Assembly: GCF_900115115.1 (NCBI RefSeq)
Contig: NZ_FOVI01000004.1
Span: 124,001-188,000 of the forward strand
Direction of reading: 5' to 3'
Length of the DNA: 64,000 nucleotides
Source of the DNA: Paenimyroides ummariense
Lineage (GTDB): Bacteria > Bacteroidota > Bacteroidia > Flavobacteriales > Flavobacteriaceae
A program made the translations under genes and the position numbers. The notes below the pieces were generated by a model. That model had not been told where the DNA came from, made no database searches, and saw only the letters and a program-made list of their open reading frames with translations. Of this stretch, positions 18,085 through 26,870 are shown piece by piece; within the stretch, counting starts at the first letter, position 1, and each line of letters opens with the position of its first letter.

Positions 18085-19482
18085 ATGTTTACAAACGACG
18101 AGGAAGATTTTTTTAGAATGTCTATTTCTAAATTCGAGAATATGCTAAAAACAAACAAAATTTGTTTTTTCGATTCAGAAGAATTTGAAAACATTATACT
18201 GCATTATTTAGATTCCGGTAAAATAAACCTGTCTAAAAAAGCACTGAAACTGGGTTTGGATCAACATCCAAATTCCATAGGATTAAAATTGGTTCAGGTG
18301 GAGCTTTTGGTTTTTGAAAACAAGTTGGATAAAGCCGAAAAGTTATTGAACGAATTACAGCACATCGATCCACGAAACGATGAAGTTTATATTCAGCGTG
18401 CAAATATCTTTTCAAAACAAGGCAGCCATCACAAAGCCATTGAATGTTTAAAAGTGGCGTTGCAATACACCGAAGATTTTGCCGATGTGTATTCTTTATT
18501 GGGGATGGAATATTTATTTATCGATGAAATTTTAGATGCAAAAGAAGCATTTATAAAGTGTTTGGAACATGATTCTGAAGATCAAACGGCACTTTACAAT
18601 GTGGTTTACTGCTACGATTTTCTGGATAATCATCAGGAAGCGATTGAATTTTTAGAGGAATTTATTGATCACAATCCGTATTCTGAAGTTGCATGGCATC
18701 AGCTGGGCAGACAATTTTATATTTTGAAAGATTACCGAAAAGCAATTGAATCTTTTGATTTTGCTTGTGTGATTGATGAAAATTTTGTGGGTGCTTATTT
18801 GGAAAAAGGTAAATCGTACGAAAAAATTAAAATGTTTACGCAGGCAATTAATTGTTATAAGGAAACATTGAAGTTAGACGATCCTTCGTCTTACGTTTAC
18901 CGAAGAATGGGCTTTTGTTACGAAGCATTGAAAAATTACGACAAAGCCTTAAAATATTATTTGCGATCGGTTCACGAAGATCCGTTAATGGATAAATCGT
19001 GGATTGCCATTGCCGATTTACATTTAAAAAAGAACGATTTTAAAAAAGCATTGCAATTTGTAAACAAAGCTTTAGGGATTGATGAAAACAACCATTTATA
19101 CTGGCGCAGATTTGCAATTATAAATAAAGATCTACTATTTTTTGAAGAAGCCGAATTAGGTTTTAGAAAAGCGGTAGAACATGGCGATACCTTTTTAGAT
19201 ACCTGGTTGTATTGGAGCGATTGTTTTCGTTTGTTGAAAGATTATCCGCAGGCAATTGAAAAATTACTGAAAGCGCGTGATATTTTTAACGACGAATACG
19301 AAATTGAATACCGTTTGGTTGGTTTGTACATGTTAACCGATCAAACCGAAAAAGCAATGTATCATTTAACCAATGCTCTGGCATTAAATTATAAAAACCA
19401 AACATTGTTACAAGATCTTTTTCCAACAGTTTGGGAAAATGAACAAGTACAAAATTACATACAGAATTTTAATCAAGAATAG
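18085..19482 (+). CDS. Tetratricopeptide repeat protein
   Basis: 465 aa, acidic, no signal peptide, built almost wholly from TPR units from about residue 50. Typical helices include HKAIECLKVALQYTEDFADVYSLLG, YRKAIESFDFACVIDE and YDKALKYYLRSVHEDP. At least ten repeats can be counted. It is probably a cytoplasmic scaffold for protein-protein contacts. A near-consensus -7 box, TATCTTTA (18058-18065), lies 19 bases before the ATG. Function unknown. Confidence 0.85.
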   Translation: MFTNDEEDFFRMSISKFENMLKTNKICFFDSEEFENIILHYLDSGKINLSKKALKLGLDQHPNSIGLKLVQVELLVFENKLDKAEKLLNELQHIDPRNDEVYIQRANIFSKQGSHHKAIECLKVALQYTEDFADVYSLLGMEYLFIDEILDAKEAFIKCLEHDSEDQTALYNVVYCYDFLDNHQEAIEFLEEFIDHNPYSEVAWHQLGRQFYILKDYRKAIESFDFACVIDENFVGAYLEKGKSYEKIKMFTQAINCYKETLKLDDPSSYVYRRMGFCYEALKNYDKALKYYLRSVHEDPLMDKSWIAIADLHLKKNDFKKALQFVNKALGIDENNHLYWRRFAIINKDLLFFEEAELGFRKAVEHGDTFLDTWLYWSDCFRLLKDYPQAIEKLLKARDIFNDEYEIEYRLVGLYMLTDQTEKAMYHLTNALALNYKNQTLLQDLFPTVWENEQVQNYIQNFNQE

Positions 19483-19495
19483 TTTATAATGTAAT

Positions 19496-19915
19496 ATGTC
19501 TATGTTTCTAAAAAATAAAATTTTACATATTACTTTGTTGCTCTTTCTCCCTTTGATGAATTGTATAGGTCAGCAAGATACTATTTCAATGAGTTCAATG
19601 GATGAAAGAGCAGAATTATTTATTAATCTAGACAAATCAAAAACTAAACTTGAAAACGTATTTAGTGAAATTATTTACTTCTTAAACAGCATTGGAAATG
19701 ATGAGTCACTAAATTATCTTGATTATATTGCTAATTCACAAAAGTATTGGGAAAGATATTGTGAATTCGAGTGTAAATTTATTGAGTTTGAAACAAGAAA
19801 TGGTGCTCAAGGAGGCTTGCCTTTTTATAATCAATGTAAAATTTAAATGAACAATGAGAGGAGTCAAAGATTATCTGAAATATTGGCAAACTTAAAAAGA
19901 GAATTCGAAGATTAA
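19496..19915 (+). pseudogene. LprI/DUF1311-like secreted protein split by an in-frame stop
   Basis: The frame from 19496 runs 116 codons to TAA at 19844-19846. The next codon in the same frame is ATG, and the frame then stays open for 21 more codons to TAA at 19913. The joined product has a signal peptide (ILHITLLLFLPLMNCIG) and a C-terminal LprI-type domain: QKYWERYCEFECKF, then Gly-rich GAQGG, then YNQCKI before the stop, and MNNERSQRLSEILANL after it. The last part corresponds to the usual C-x-T-x-ER-x-x-x-L ending of DUF1311. A one-base change to a stop codon explains the gap. The family is associated with lysozyme inhibition in the envelope. The truncated product would lose the last helix. 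Confidence 0.7.
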
Positions 19916-19930
19916 ATTATTTAATATTCA

Positions 19931-20647
19931 ATGAAAACATACGGTTTAATTGGCAAAAACATCAGCTATTCATTTTCGCGCAATTATTTCAACAATAAGT
20001 TTAATAATGAGAATATATTAAATTCACAATACATTAATTTTGATATAGATAACTTATCTAAATTAAACGATATATTCAACAGAGACAATTATGGTTTCAA
20101 TGTTACAATTCCTTACAAAGAAGCTATTATTTCGTATTTAGATTCGTTAGATTTTCATGCCGAAAAAATTGGAGCTGTTAACACCATAAAAATCGAAAAC
20201 GGAAAGAAAATTGGTTTAAATACAGATTGGATTGGTTTTAAAAAATCGATTGAACCTTTACTGAAATCATACCACAAAAAAGCCTTGATTTTAGGAACCG
20301 GCGGTGCAAGCAAAGCCGTAATGTATGCTTTAGATCAATTGCAAATAGAGCATTTAATCGTGTCAAGAAACGGTAAAACACCTTACGAAGATTTATCAGA
20401 AGAAATCATTCTAAATCATACAATCATTATAAACTGTACACCAGTTGGTACTTTTCCAAATGTAGATTCAGCTCCGGAAATTCCATACAACTTCATAACA
20501 AACAATCATTTGGCTTACGATTTAATCTACAATCCTGCTGAAACTTTGTTTTTAAAAAAATGCAAAGAAAAAGGTGCGGTTATTAAAAACGGGCTGGAAA
20601 TGCTGGAAATTCAGGCAGAAGAATCATGGAAAATTTGGAATAGTTAA
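19931..20647 (+). CDS. aroE: Shikimate dehydrogenase
   Basis: 238-aa NADP-dependent enzyme reducing 3-dehydroshikimate to shikimate in aromatic amino acid synthesis. Substrate-site motifs SYSFSRNYFNNKF, FNVTIPYKEAI (catalytic Lys at about 65) and GAVNTIKI are present, with the catalytic Asp in GLNTDWIGF. The nucleotide-binding loop is LGTGGASKAVMYAL and the C-terminal motif is NCTPVGTFPN. The length is slightly short but normal for Flavobacteria. It starts 15 bp after the broken LprI-like gene. Confidence 0.95.
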   Translation: MKTYGLIGKNISYSFSRNYFNNKFNNENILNSQYINFDIDNLSKLNDIFNRDNYGFNVTIPYKEAIISYLDSLDFHAEKIGAVNTIKIENGKKIGLNTDWIGFKKSIEPLLKSYHKKALILGTGGASKAVMYALDQLQIEHLIVSRNGKTPYEDLSEEIILNHTIIINCTPVGTFPNVDSAPEIPYNFITNNHLAYDLIYNPAETLFLKKCKEKGAVIKNGLEMLEIQAEESWKIWNS

Positions 20648-20703
20648 CATTATTTCTTATGAAATATTTGTTGCCTTTCAATTAATTATTTATCTTTCAA
20701 AAA

Positions 20704-20711
20704 TAATTTTG
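20704..20711 (+). promoter_or_regulatory. -7 box before the DUF349 gene
   Basis: TAATTTTG, a perfect TAnnTTTG, 22 bases before the ATG at 20734. Confidence 0.6.
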
Positions 20712-20733
20712 TAAAACTTACACATTTAAGAAG

Positions 20734-22608
20734 ATGTTAGAAGAAAAGAATGATAACCTGCCACAAGCAGACGGATTGAACCCTGAAACAGAAACAAACA
20801 CCATTGTTGATGCTATAAATTCAACAAATGCAGAAGACAGCGAAACGTCGTCAATCAACGAAAGTAACCATATTCCTATGGTTAATTACGATGAATTATC
20901 GTTAGATGAATTGAATGTTGAACTTGAAAATTTAATAAAAAACGAAAAGATAACTGCAATCCGCGATCACGTGGAAGGTATCAAACGCAGTTTCTTACAT
21001 AAATATAGTGAACTGATCGACGAAAAAAGAAAGGTATTTTTAGAAGAAAATCCTGATGCTTTTTCAACAGATTTTCAGTACGAACTTCCTGCAAAGAATC
21101 AGTTTAACTCGTTATATAATCAATACAGAGATCAACGAAATTCTCATTTTAAATCGATTCAAGATCAGTTAAAGAAAAATTTAGCCGACAGAAATCAGAT
21201 CATTACAGAATTAAAAGAACTGGTTGACAATACCGAAAATTATAATGCGGCTTTAAAAGATATTCAGCAGTTACGCGACCGATGGAAAAGTGCCGGTGCC
21301 ATTCCAAAAGATAATTACAACCACGTTTGGAACAATTTCCATTTTCATATAGAACGTTTTTACGATCAGTTGCATTTAGACCGGGAAGCTCGTGATATGG
21401 ATTTCAAGAACAATTTAGAGCAAAAACAGCGAATAATTGAACGTGCCAGTTTATTGATAAACGAACCGGATATTCGTAAAGCATTCCGTGAATTGCAAAC
21501 GTTACACCGTATCTGGAAAGAAGAAATTGGTCCGGTTGCTAAAGAACACCGCGAAGAAATTTGGCAGAATTTCAGCGAAATTACCAAACAATTGCACAGT
21601 AAACGCGAGTTGTTACAAAATGAAATTCGTGAGCGTGAGGAAAATAATCTGGCGAAAAAGAAGGAATTAATTGCAGGAATTAACGAAATTTCGTCGAAAG
21701 AATTCAATTCACACAACGATTGGCAAAATGCCATTAAAGAAATTGAAGCTTTAAGAACTAAATTTTTTAGTACGGGTAGAGTTCTTGCTGAACAAAGCGA
21801 GGAAACTTGGGCTGAATTTAAAAATGTAACCAGAAACTTTAATGTTTTAAAGAACAATTTCTACAAAGACATTAAAAAAGAGCAGCAAGATAATTTAGTT
21901 AAAAAACAGGCTTTAATTGAACAAGCAAAATCGTTGGCAGAAAGTACCGATTATGATGCTACAACGCCTGCAATGAAAAAAATTCAGGAAGATTGGAAGC
22001 ATGTTGGGCACGTACCAAGAAAATTTTCTGACAGTTTATGGAAGGAATTCAAGCAGATCTGTAATTCATATTTTGACCGATTACATACCGAACGAAATAA
22101 GGAAATGGAATCGGAAATGGTTAATTTCAACAGCAAAAAGGATTACCTGGAAAGCTTAAAGGATTTTGAACTAACCGGTGATCATAAAACTGATTTAGAT
22201 GCCATTAAAAAACATATTGAAAACTGGAAAACGTTAGGAGCTGTACCACAAACTCGCAGACATATAGAAGGTAAGTTCAACAAGGTTTTAGATGCATTGT
22301 TCGATAAATTAAGCTTGTCTAAAAAAGAAGCCGAACTGGTTAAATTCAATAATAAAATTGAACATTTAATTGAAAGTAATGACGGGCGACGTTTGCAAAA
22401 CGAAACCGTTTTTGTTCAAAGAAAAATAGAAGAATTGCAATCGGAAATTTTTCAGTTAGAAAACAATGTGCAGTTTATTTCAAACGCAAAAGCAGATAAT
22501 CCGTTGGTGAAAGAAATCAATAAAAATATTGATCGCCATAGAGATGAATTAAATTTGTGGAAAGAGAAATTAGTTCAATTAAAAAACATCAATAAAAATG
22601 ATGAATAA
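20734..22608 (+). CDS. DUF349 domain-containing coiled-coil protein
   Basis: 624 aa, no signal peptide, highly charged and helical. It carries several DUF349 repeats, each recognised by a Trp in a W-K/R-x-x-G-x-x-P-K/R pattern: RDRWKSAGAIPKDNYN, HRIWKEEIGPVAKEHREEIW, QEDWKHVGHVPRKFSDSLW and IENWKTLGAVPQTRRHIEG. The N-terminal 55 residues are acidic and disordered. These proteins are widespread in Bacteroidota; no biochemical role is established. A terminator follows the stop closely. Confidence 0.88.
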   Translation: MLEEKNDNLPQADGLNPETETNTIVDAINSTNAEDSETSSINESNHIPMVNYDELSLDELNVELENLIKNEKITAIRDHVEGIKRSFLHKYSELIDEKRKVFLEENPDAFSTDFQYELPAKNQFNSLYNQYRDQRNSHFKSIQDQLKKNLADRNQIITELKELVDNTENYNAALKDIQQLRDRWKSAGAIPKDNYNHVWNNFHFHIERFYDQLHLDREARDMDFKNNLEQKQRIIERASLLINEPDIRKAFRELQTLHRIWKEEIGPVAKEHREEIWQNFSEITKQLHSKRELLQNEIREREENNLAKKKELIAGINEISSKEFNSHNDWQNAIKEIEALRTKFFSTGRVLAEQSEETWAEFKNVTRNFNVLKNNFYKDIKKEQQDNLVKKQALIEQAKSLAESTDYDATTPAMKKIQEDWKHVGHVPRKFSDSLWKEFKQICNSYFDRLHTERNKEMESEMVNFNSKKDYLESLKDFELTGDHKTDLDAIKKHIENWKTLGAVPQTRRHIEGKFNKVLDALFDKLSLSKKEAELVKFNNKIEHLIESNDGRRLQNETVFVQRKIEELQSEIFQLENNVQFISNAKADNPLVKEINKNIDRHRDELNLWKEKLVQLKNINKNDE

Positions 22609-23203
22609 CATACAAAACCGGAAATCTCCGGTTTTTTTCATTTCAAAGCAAATTGTTATGTGTTTGCTCATTTTTTTTATGGTTGGCTGTAAAGCAAAAA
22701 CCGATTGGCGCGATAATTACAAGAAAAACAAAAGCAGTAAAAGTGTTGCTACTACAAAGAAAACCACTGTAAAAAAACCTAATGATTTAGCCGAGATAAG
22801 TGAAATTTTAGATGTTAGCGAAAGCACCTTGAAAAATAAAAATCTGTATAATTTTATCATTGATTGGTACGGAACGCCTTATAAATACGGCGGTAACAAC
22901 CAAGACGGGATTGATTGTTCGGGCTTTACCAACGTTTTGTACAAAGAAATTTATAAAATTCAAATTCCGCGTGTATCAAAAGATATTGCCGAAAACGTTA
23001 AACGTAAATACACCAACGATTTAAAAGAAGGTGATCTGGTGTTCTTTTCTTTCGGAAAAACCGGCACGGTAAACCATGTGGGAATTTATCTGCACAATAA
23101 CATGTTTGTACATGCGTCAACAAGTAAGGGCGTTATTATATCGAACTTAACCGAGCCTTACTACGGTGATTATTTGGTTAAATGTGGATCGTACAAAAAT
23201 TAA
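22598..23203 (+). CDS. NlpC/P60 (C40) family cell-wall peptidase, lipoprotein
   Basis: 201-aa cysteine peptidase expected to cleave peptidoglycan stem peptides. The catalytic Cys is in GIDCSGFTNVLY, the His in VNHVGIYLHN and the third polar residue in FVHASTSKG; GTPYKYGGNNQDG is the usual start of the domain. The N-terminus ends in a lipobox (FFMVGC). The start is uncertain. The ATG at 22598 overlaps the DUF349 gene by 11 bp and gives a basic n-region, but a terminator hairpin (22616-22638) lies within it. The ATG at 22658 avoids this but leaves a signal peptide without positive charge. Confidence 0.88.
   Translation: MMNNIQNRKSPVFFISKQIVMCLLIFFMVGCKAKTDWRDNYKKNKSSKSVATTKKTTVKKPNDLAEISEILDVSESTLKNKNLYNFIIDWYGTPYKYGGNNQDGIDCSGFTNVLYKEIYKIQIPRVSKDIAENVKRKYTNDLKEGDLVFFSFGKTGTVNHVGIYLHNNMFVHASTSKGVIISNLTEPYYGDYLVKCGSYKN
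22616..22638 (+). terminator. Terminator-like hairpin after the DUF349 gene
   Basis: Stem AACCGG/CCGGTT, loop of six, then a T run, starting 8 bases after the DUF349 stop. It lies inside the longest reading of the next gene. Confidence 0.7.
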
Positions 23204-23218
23204 AATCAGTGTTTTGTT

Positions 23219-23914
23219 ATGAAAAAAAACTTTGCAGATAAAGTGATTGCTTTCAACAAACAGCTGAATTATTCGGGCGAATTACCAGATAATTTCAACG
23301 TTTTAAATCCGTATTTATCAAATCCGGAAACGTTGGATGTGATGCAACAGTTTTATCACAAGTATTACAACGACAACAACAAGCGAAAATTTATCATCGG
23401 AATCAATCCAAGTCGGCATGGTGCGGGCGTTACAGGTGTTCCGTTTACGGACACCAAACGTTTGGAAAGTGTTTGCGGCATAAAAATGGAATCGTCACAT
23501 ACGCACGAAATTTCATCGGTTTTTATTTATGATTTGATCGAAGAATATGGCGGAGCAAAAAAGTTTTACGAGGAATTTTACATCAACTCCCCTTTTCCGT
23601 TGGCGATTATTCAGAAAAATAAAAGTGGTAATTGGATTAACGCAAATTATTATGATGATTTACAGCTTTTTAAAATGGTAAAAGATTTTATGATCGAATC
23701 TTTAAAAAACCATATTGCTTTAGGGTTACATACCGATGAAGTTTTTGTTTTAGGAAAAAAGAATGCAACATTCATTAACAAAATAAACAATGAAGCCAAA
23801 TTATTTAACAAAATCACGGTTTTTGAACACCCCAGATATATTCAACAATACAAATCAAAAGACAAACAGCTTTATATTGACAAATATATTTTGGCATTAA
23901 ATTTAAACAACTAA
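23219..23914 (+). CDS. SMUG2-type (DUF4918) uracil-DNA glycosylase family protein
   Basis: 231 aa. The key segment FIIGINPSRHGAGVTGVPFTD near residue 60 corresponds to motif A of the SMUG2/DUF4918 branch of uracil-DNA glycosylases. FEHPRYIQQY near residue 200 corresponds to the C-terminal motif with the conserved His. The enzyme would excise uracil or damaged pyrimidines from DNA. It follows the NlpC/P60 gene by 15 bp and is followed 2 bp later by a DUF1801 gene. Assignment is by motif recall; activity is unproven. Confidence 0.82.
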   Translation: MKKNFADKVIAFNKQLNYSGELPDNFNVLNPYLSNPETLDVMQQFYHKYYNDNNKRKFIIGINPSRHGAGVTGVPFTDTKRLESVCGIKMESSHTHEISSVFIYDLIEEYGGAKKFYEEFYINSPFPLAIIQKNKSGNWINANYYDDLQLFKMVKDFMIESLKNHIALGLHTDEVFVLGKKNATFINKINNEAKLFNKITVFEHPRYIQQYKSKDKQLYIDKYILALNLNN

Positions 23915-23916
23915 TT

Positions 23917-24306
23917 ATGAATCAGGACATTTTAAATTATAACGAAGAATTTTCTGCAGAAGATCAATCTATTTGTAGTGTTCTTTCTGCCGAAATATCA
24001 ACACAACTAAAAAATGCCGAAAGTAAAATTTGGCATGCACACCCGGTTTGGTTTTTAAACGGAAATCCCATTGTTGGTTACCGCAAGCAAAAAGCAGGAA
24101 TACGGTTAATGTTTTGGAGCGGTATCGATTTTGAAGAAGAAAAATTAAATGTTCACGGTAAAAAGTTTAAAGATGCTTCGGTTTTCTATAATTCAGCAGC
24201 TGAAATCAATAAGGAAGATTTGCACAGATGGCTAAAAAAATCGGTTGAAATTCAATGGGATTATAAAAATATTGTAAAAAGAAAAGGCGTTTTAGTTAAA
24301 TTGTAA
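23917..24306 (+). CDS. DUF1801 (YdhG-like) domain protein
   Basis: 129-aa small soluble protein of the DUF1801/YdhG superfamily, related in fold to frataxin-like iron chaperones. Typical features are the early SKIWHAHPVWFLNGNPIVGYR segment and GIRLMFWSGIDFEEE. It starts 2 bp after the SMUG2 gene and is closed by a terminator. Function unknown. Confidence 0.78.
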   Translation: MNQDILNYNEEFSAEDQSICSVLSAEISTQLKNAESKIWHAHPVWFLNGNPIVGYRKQKAGIRLMFWSGIDFEEEKLNVHGKKFKDASVFYNSAAEINKEDLHRWLKKSVEIQWDYKNIVKRKGVLVKL

Positions 24307-24343
24307 AAAAGCCGTTTCTTACTTTCGTTAGAAACAGCTTTTA
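24305..24343 (+). terminator. Terminator after the DUF1801 gene
   Basis: Hairpin pairing AAAAGCCGTTTCT with AGAAACAGCTTTT (one mismatch), flanked by A and T runs. Confidence 0.75.
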
Positions 24344-24512
24344 CTTTTCATAGCAATTTTTTTTGTGGTAACAGTACCAAAATATTTATTGATGCGCGCG
24401 GTTAAGAAATAAACACAATTAAAACTTTACGCTGTAACCATAACATGATTATCTATCAAAAAAATTTTACTTGTAAAGTACCTTATGTAGATTAACCTTA
24501 TGGTTAAGGGGG

Positions 24513-25196
24513 TTATTCTTCTGCAGCTTCAAAATTCACGTGTTCTTCGGCAATTTCCGTAAGCAGATAATCTGTTTCTTCTTCTTCGTCTAAAGTAGTT
24601 TCCAACAAATCGGCCACTTTTTCGTATCCTAAAGTAATTGCAATCTGTACCAAACCGCCATAAGTTGCAATTTCGTAATGCTCTACTTTTTGGGCTCCGA
24701 TTATTATGGCAACATCACGCGTCATAGAACCGTCTTTAGTGCTTTTAACCATTTCGTCAACTTCTTTCAAAATTCCGTCAATAGCATCGCACTTTTTCTT
24801 TTTAGCCTCTTCGCCTAAATGTTTAAAAACTTTTTCTAAACGCAGAATCTGCTTTTTGGTAACCAGCTCGTGATCCTCAATAGCTTCCTGCAATTCTTCG
24901 GATGTAGCTTTGTGCTTAATTTTCGCAAGCGACTCTTCTATTTTTGCCTCGGCATAATAAATATCCTGCAAGGCATCTAAAAAGAACTTTTCTAATTCTG
25001 AATTATTGTTTTTGTTTTCCATACCTTGTTTTTTTAATTCACTTTGATTACTGTTTTCTTGATCAGAATCATCGGTATCAGCAGAAGTTTTCTGTTTTTT
25101 ACCGGTAGCTGCTTTATCTTCTTCAACAGGAATTATTGTAGATTCTTCGCTTTTTGAAGGTGCAGTTTTTTCCAAGTTTTTATCTTTTTGATTCAT
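24513..25196 (-). CDS. DUF892 (YciE/YciF) ferritin-like protein with disordered N-terminal extension
   Basis: 227 aa. Residues about 64-227 form the DUF892 four-helix domain (LEKFFLDALQDIYYAEAKIEESL, AIEDHELVTKKQILRLEKVF, AQKVEHYEIATYGGLVQIA, then YLLTEIAEEHVN), with Glu/His ligands for a di-iron centre. This family is induced by osmotic and oxidative stress in many bacteria. The first about 60 residues are charged, Gln/Ser-rich and disordered, with an internal Met at about 59 that could be an alternative start. It is the first gene at the left edge of the stress-type island. Confidence 0.85.
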   Translation of the reverse strand: MNQKDKNLEKTAPSKSEESTIIPVEEDKAATGKKQKTSADTDDSDQENSNQSELKKQGMENKNNNSELEKFFLDALQDIYYAEAKIEESLAKIKHKATSEELQEAIEDHELVTKKQILRLEKVFKHLGEEAKKKKCDAIDGILKEVDEMVKSTKDGSMTRDVAIIIGAQKVEHYEIATYGGLVQIAITLGYEKVADLLETTLDEEEETDYLLTEIAEEHVNFEAAEE

Positions 25197-25244
25197 AATA
25201 AAAATTTAAAGATTAGTAAAAAGAGGGAGTTTATCCCCCTTTTA

Positions 25245-26177
25245 TTAACTGTTTCTGCGTCCGCCAAATCCTGAACGGCTTTTGCCAGAAGCTAAACCAC
25301 CCATACGGGCAATTCTTGTTCTTTGTGCCTTGCTCATTGATGCAAAACCTCTGTTTGAAGTATCGCCTGAACTGTTTGAAGAATTTCCGCGTCCTGATCC
25401 TGAATTAGATCCGCTACGACCAGAGTTTGAACTTGATCCGCGACCTGATCCTGAGTTAGATCCGCTACGACCAGAGTTTGAACTTGATCCGCGACCTGAT
25501 CCTGAATTAGATCCGCTACGACCAGAGTTTGAACTTGATCCGCGTCCTGATCCTGAATTAGATCCGCTACGACCAGAATTTGAGCTTGATCCGCGACCCG
25601 ATCCTGAATTAGATCCGCTACGACCAGAGTTTGAACTTGATCCGCGACCTGATCCTGAATTAGATCCGCGTCCTGATCTTGATGAACTTCCTCTACCTGA
25701 ATTTGAGCTTGATCCACGACCTGATCCTGAATTAGATCCGCTACGAGATGAACCAGAACCTGATCCACGACCTGATCTTGAAGAGCTACCTCTGCCTGAA
25801 CTTGATCCACGACCAGAACGACCTCTTGAAGTGAATCTGCCTTGAGAATCTCTTTCGAAATCATCGTCGTCGTCGTCATCTTCATCATCGTAATCTTCGT
25901 CATCATAGTCCTCATCATCGAAGTCTTCATCATCATAATCATCGTCGTCGAAATCTTCATCATCAAAATCATCGTCATCTGATGAATTTCCATGGTTGAA
26001 ATCGTCTTCAAAATCAGAGAAATCATCATCATAATCCTCGTCTTCAGAGCCGTCTTCGTAACCGTGTTCGTATCCTAATTGGTAAATTTGTTCATGTAAT
26101 TCTCTCATATCGTCATGAGAAGATCCTTGTGAGTTTCTTGAATTTGAACCTCTTCTGTTGTTATTTCTTGAATTCAT
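25245..26177 (-). CDS. Acidic / Ser-Gly-Arg repeat protein with KGG-type tail
   Basis: 310 aa, almost wholly low complexity. Residues 1-30 are basic and Asn/Ser-rich. About 30-110 is an Asp/Glu/Tyr run (DDEDYDDEDYDDED type). About 115-275 is Ser/Gly/Arg/Asn, including five near-perfect 17-residue copies of a GRGSSSNSGRSGSNSGS unit encoded by a 51-bp tandem repeat. The last 35 residues (MSKAQRTRIARMGGLASGKS) match the KGG/stress-induced (GsiB-like) tail. The acidic block facing a basic RG-rich block suggests a disordered, possibly condensate-forming stress protein. That role is inference. Confidence 0.8.
   Translation of the reverse strand: MNSRNNNRRGSNSRNSQGSSHDDMRELHEQIYQLGYEHGYEDGSEDEDYDDDFSDFEDDFNHGNSSDDDDFDDEDFDDDDYDDEDFDDEDYDDEDYDDEDDDDDDDFERDSQGRFTSRGRSGRGSSSGRGSSSRSGRGSGSGSSRSGSNSGSGRGSSSNSGRGSSSRSGRGSNSGSGRGSSSNSGRSGSNSGSGRGSSSNSGRSGSNSGSGRGSSSNSGRSGSNSGSGRGSSSNSGRSGSNSGSGRGSSSNSGRSGSNSGSGRGNSSNSSGDTSNRGFASMSKAQRTRIARMGGLASGKSRSGFGGRRNS
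25399..25653. repeat. 51-bp tandem repeat, five copies, inside the KGG-tail protein gene
   Basis: Units begin at 25399, 25450, 25501, 25552 and 25603, each starting CCTGAATTAGATCCGCTACG or with one or two substitutions. Degenerate copies extend to about 25750. The unit is a multiple of three, so copy-number change would keep the frame. Confidence 0.95.
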
Positions 26178-26870
26178 AATAGGTTGGTTTATTAAGTTAA
26201 TATCTTCACAAGTTGCTAGCGTCTTGTATTGTTTTTAGTACAATAGATATTCCCTAATAATATGTGCCTTTTTAATATATGAAAACAGGAATAGTATGGT
26301 TCATTTCACGCAAAGTATTGTATTAATTAAGCTTCTATGCTATTTAATTTATTTTAACATTTCGAAGCTTTTCAACTGTAAATTAGTGTTCTCTTTATAA
26401 AAAAAAATTTTAATGAAGTTAAGAATTCAAATTATATCTTGATATTGAAATTTATATTAAAAATTTTAATTATAATAAAAATATTAACTTTTTATATAAA
26501 TATAGTAAATAAATATATTTAAAAATAACACATAATATTCAATTTAAAACACTTGATATTTTTTAAAACTGATTCGTTTTTCAGGAATTTAATTATAAAA
26601 TCTTCTGAACAAATTCTACACAAACAGAGGGAATTTTCTACATATACATACTAAATAGAAACAACCTTATATTCACATGTGATATTGTAAGAATATATTT
26701 TAAAAAGGAACTAATTGTTCATAAACTATTCAACCATAAGGTAATGATTATCGTTCAGTTGCGAAGTTTTAATAAGTTACTAAATCACTAAATACACAAG
26801 CAATAACACAAACATGTTAATTGCAGTACAAAATTTGCTATTATAAAGCTACAAGTTAAAATATCTCACT
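26178..26870. other. 693-bp AT-rich intergenic region of the stress island
   Basis: No gene or RNA recognised. The centre (about 26395-26570) is nearly pure A/T. It separates the divergent KGG-tail and SDR genes. It holds AACCATAA (26732-26739) plus ATGATTATC (26744-26752), also found at 24436-24453, and AAAATATCTCAC (26858-26869), also found at 30657-30668. Confidence 0.6.

Noticed and set aside
25399..25653. CRISPR array
   Set aside because: Repeats are head-to-tail with no spacers and lie in a coding frame.
25282..25845. Plus-strand open frame encoding Pro/Glu/Leu/Asp repeats opposite the KGG-tail gene
   Set aside because: It is the reverse complement of the 51-bp repeat; the repeat has no stops in several frames. 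No start signal or known domain.
25334..26032. Second minus-strand frame with Met/Asp-Gln-Val repeats inside the same gene
   Set aside because: Frame-shifted reading of the same repeats; the frame with acidic block and KGG tail is the biological one.
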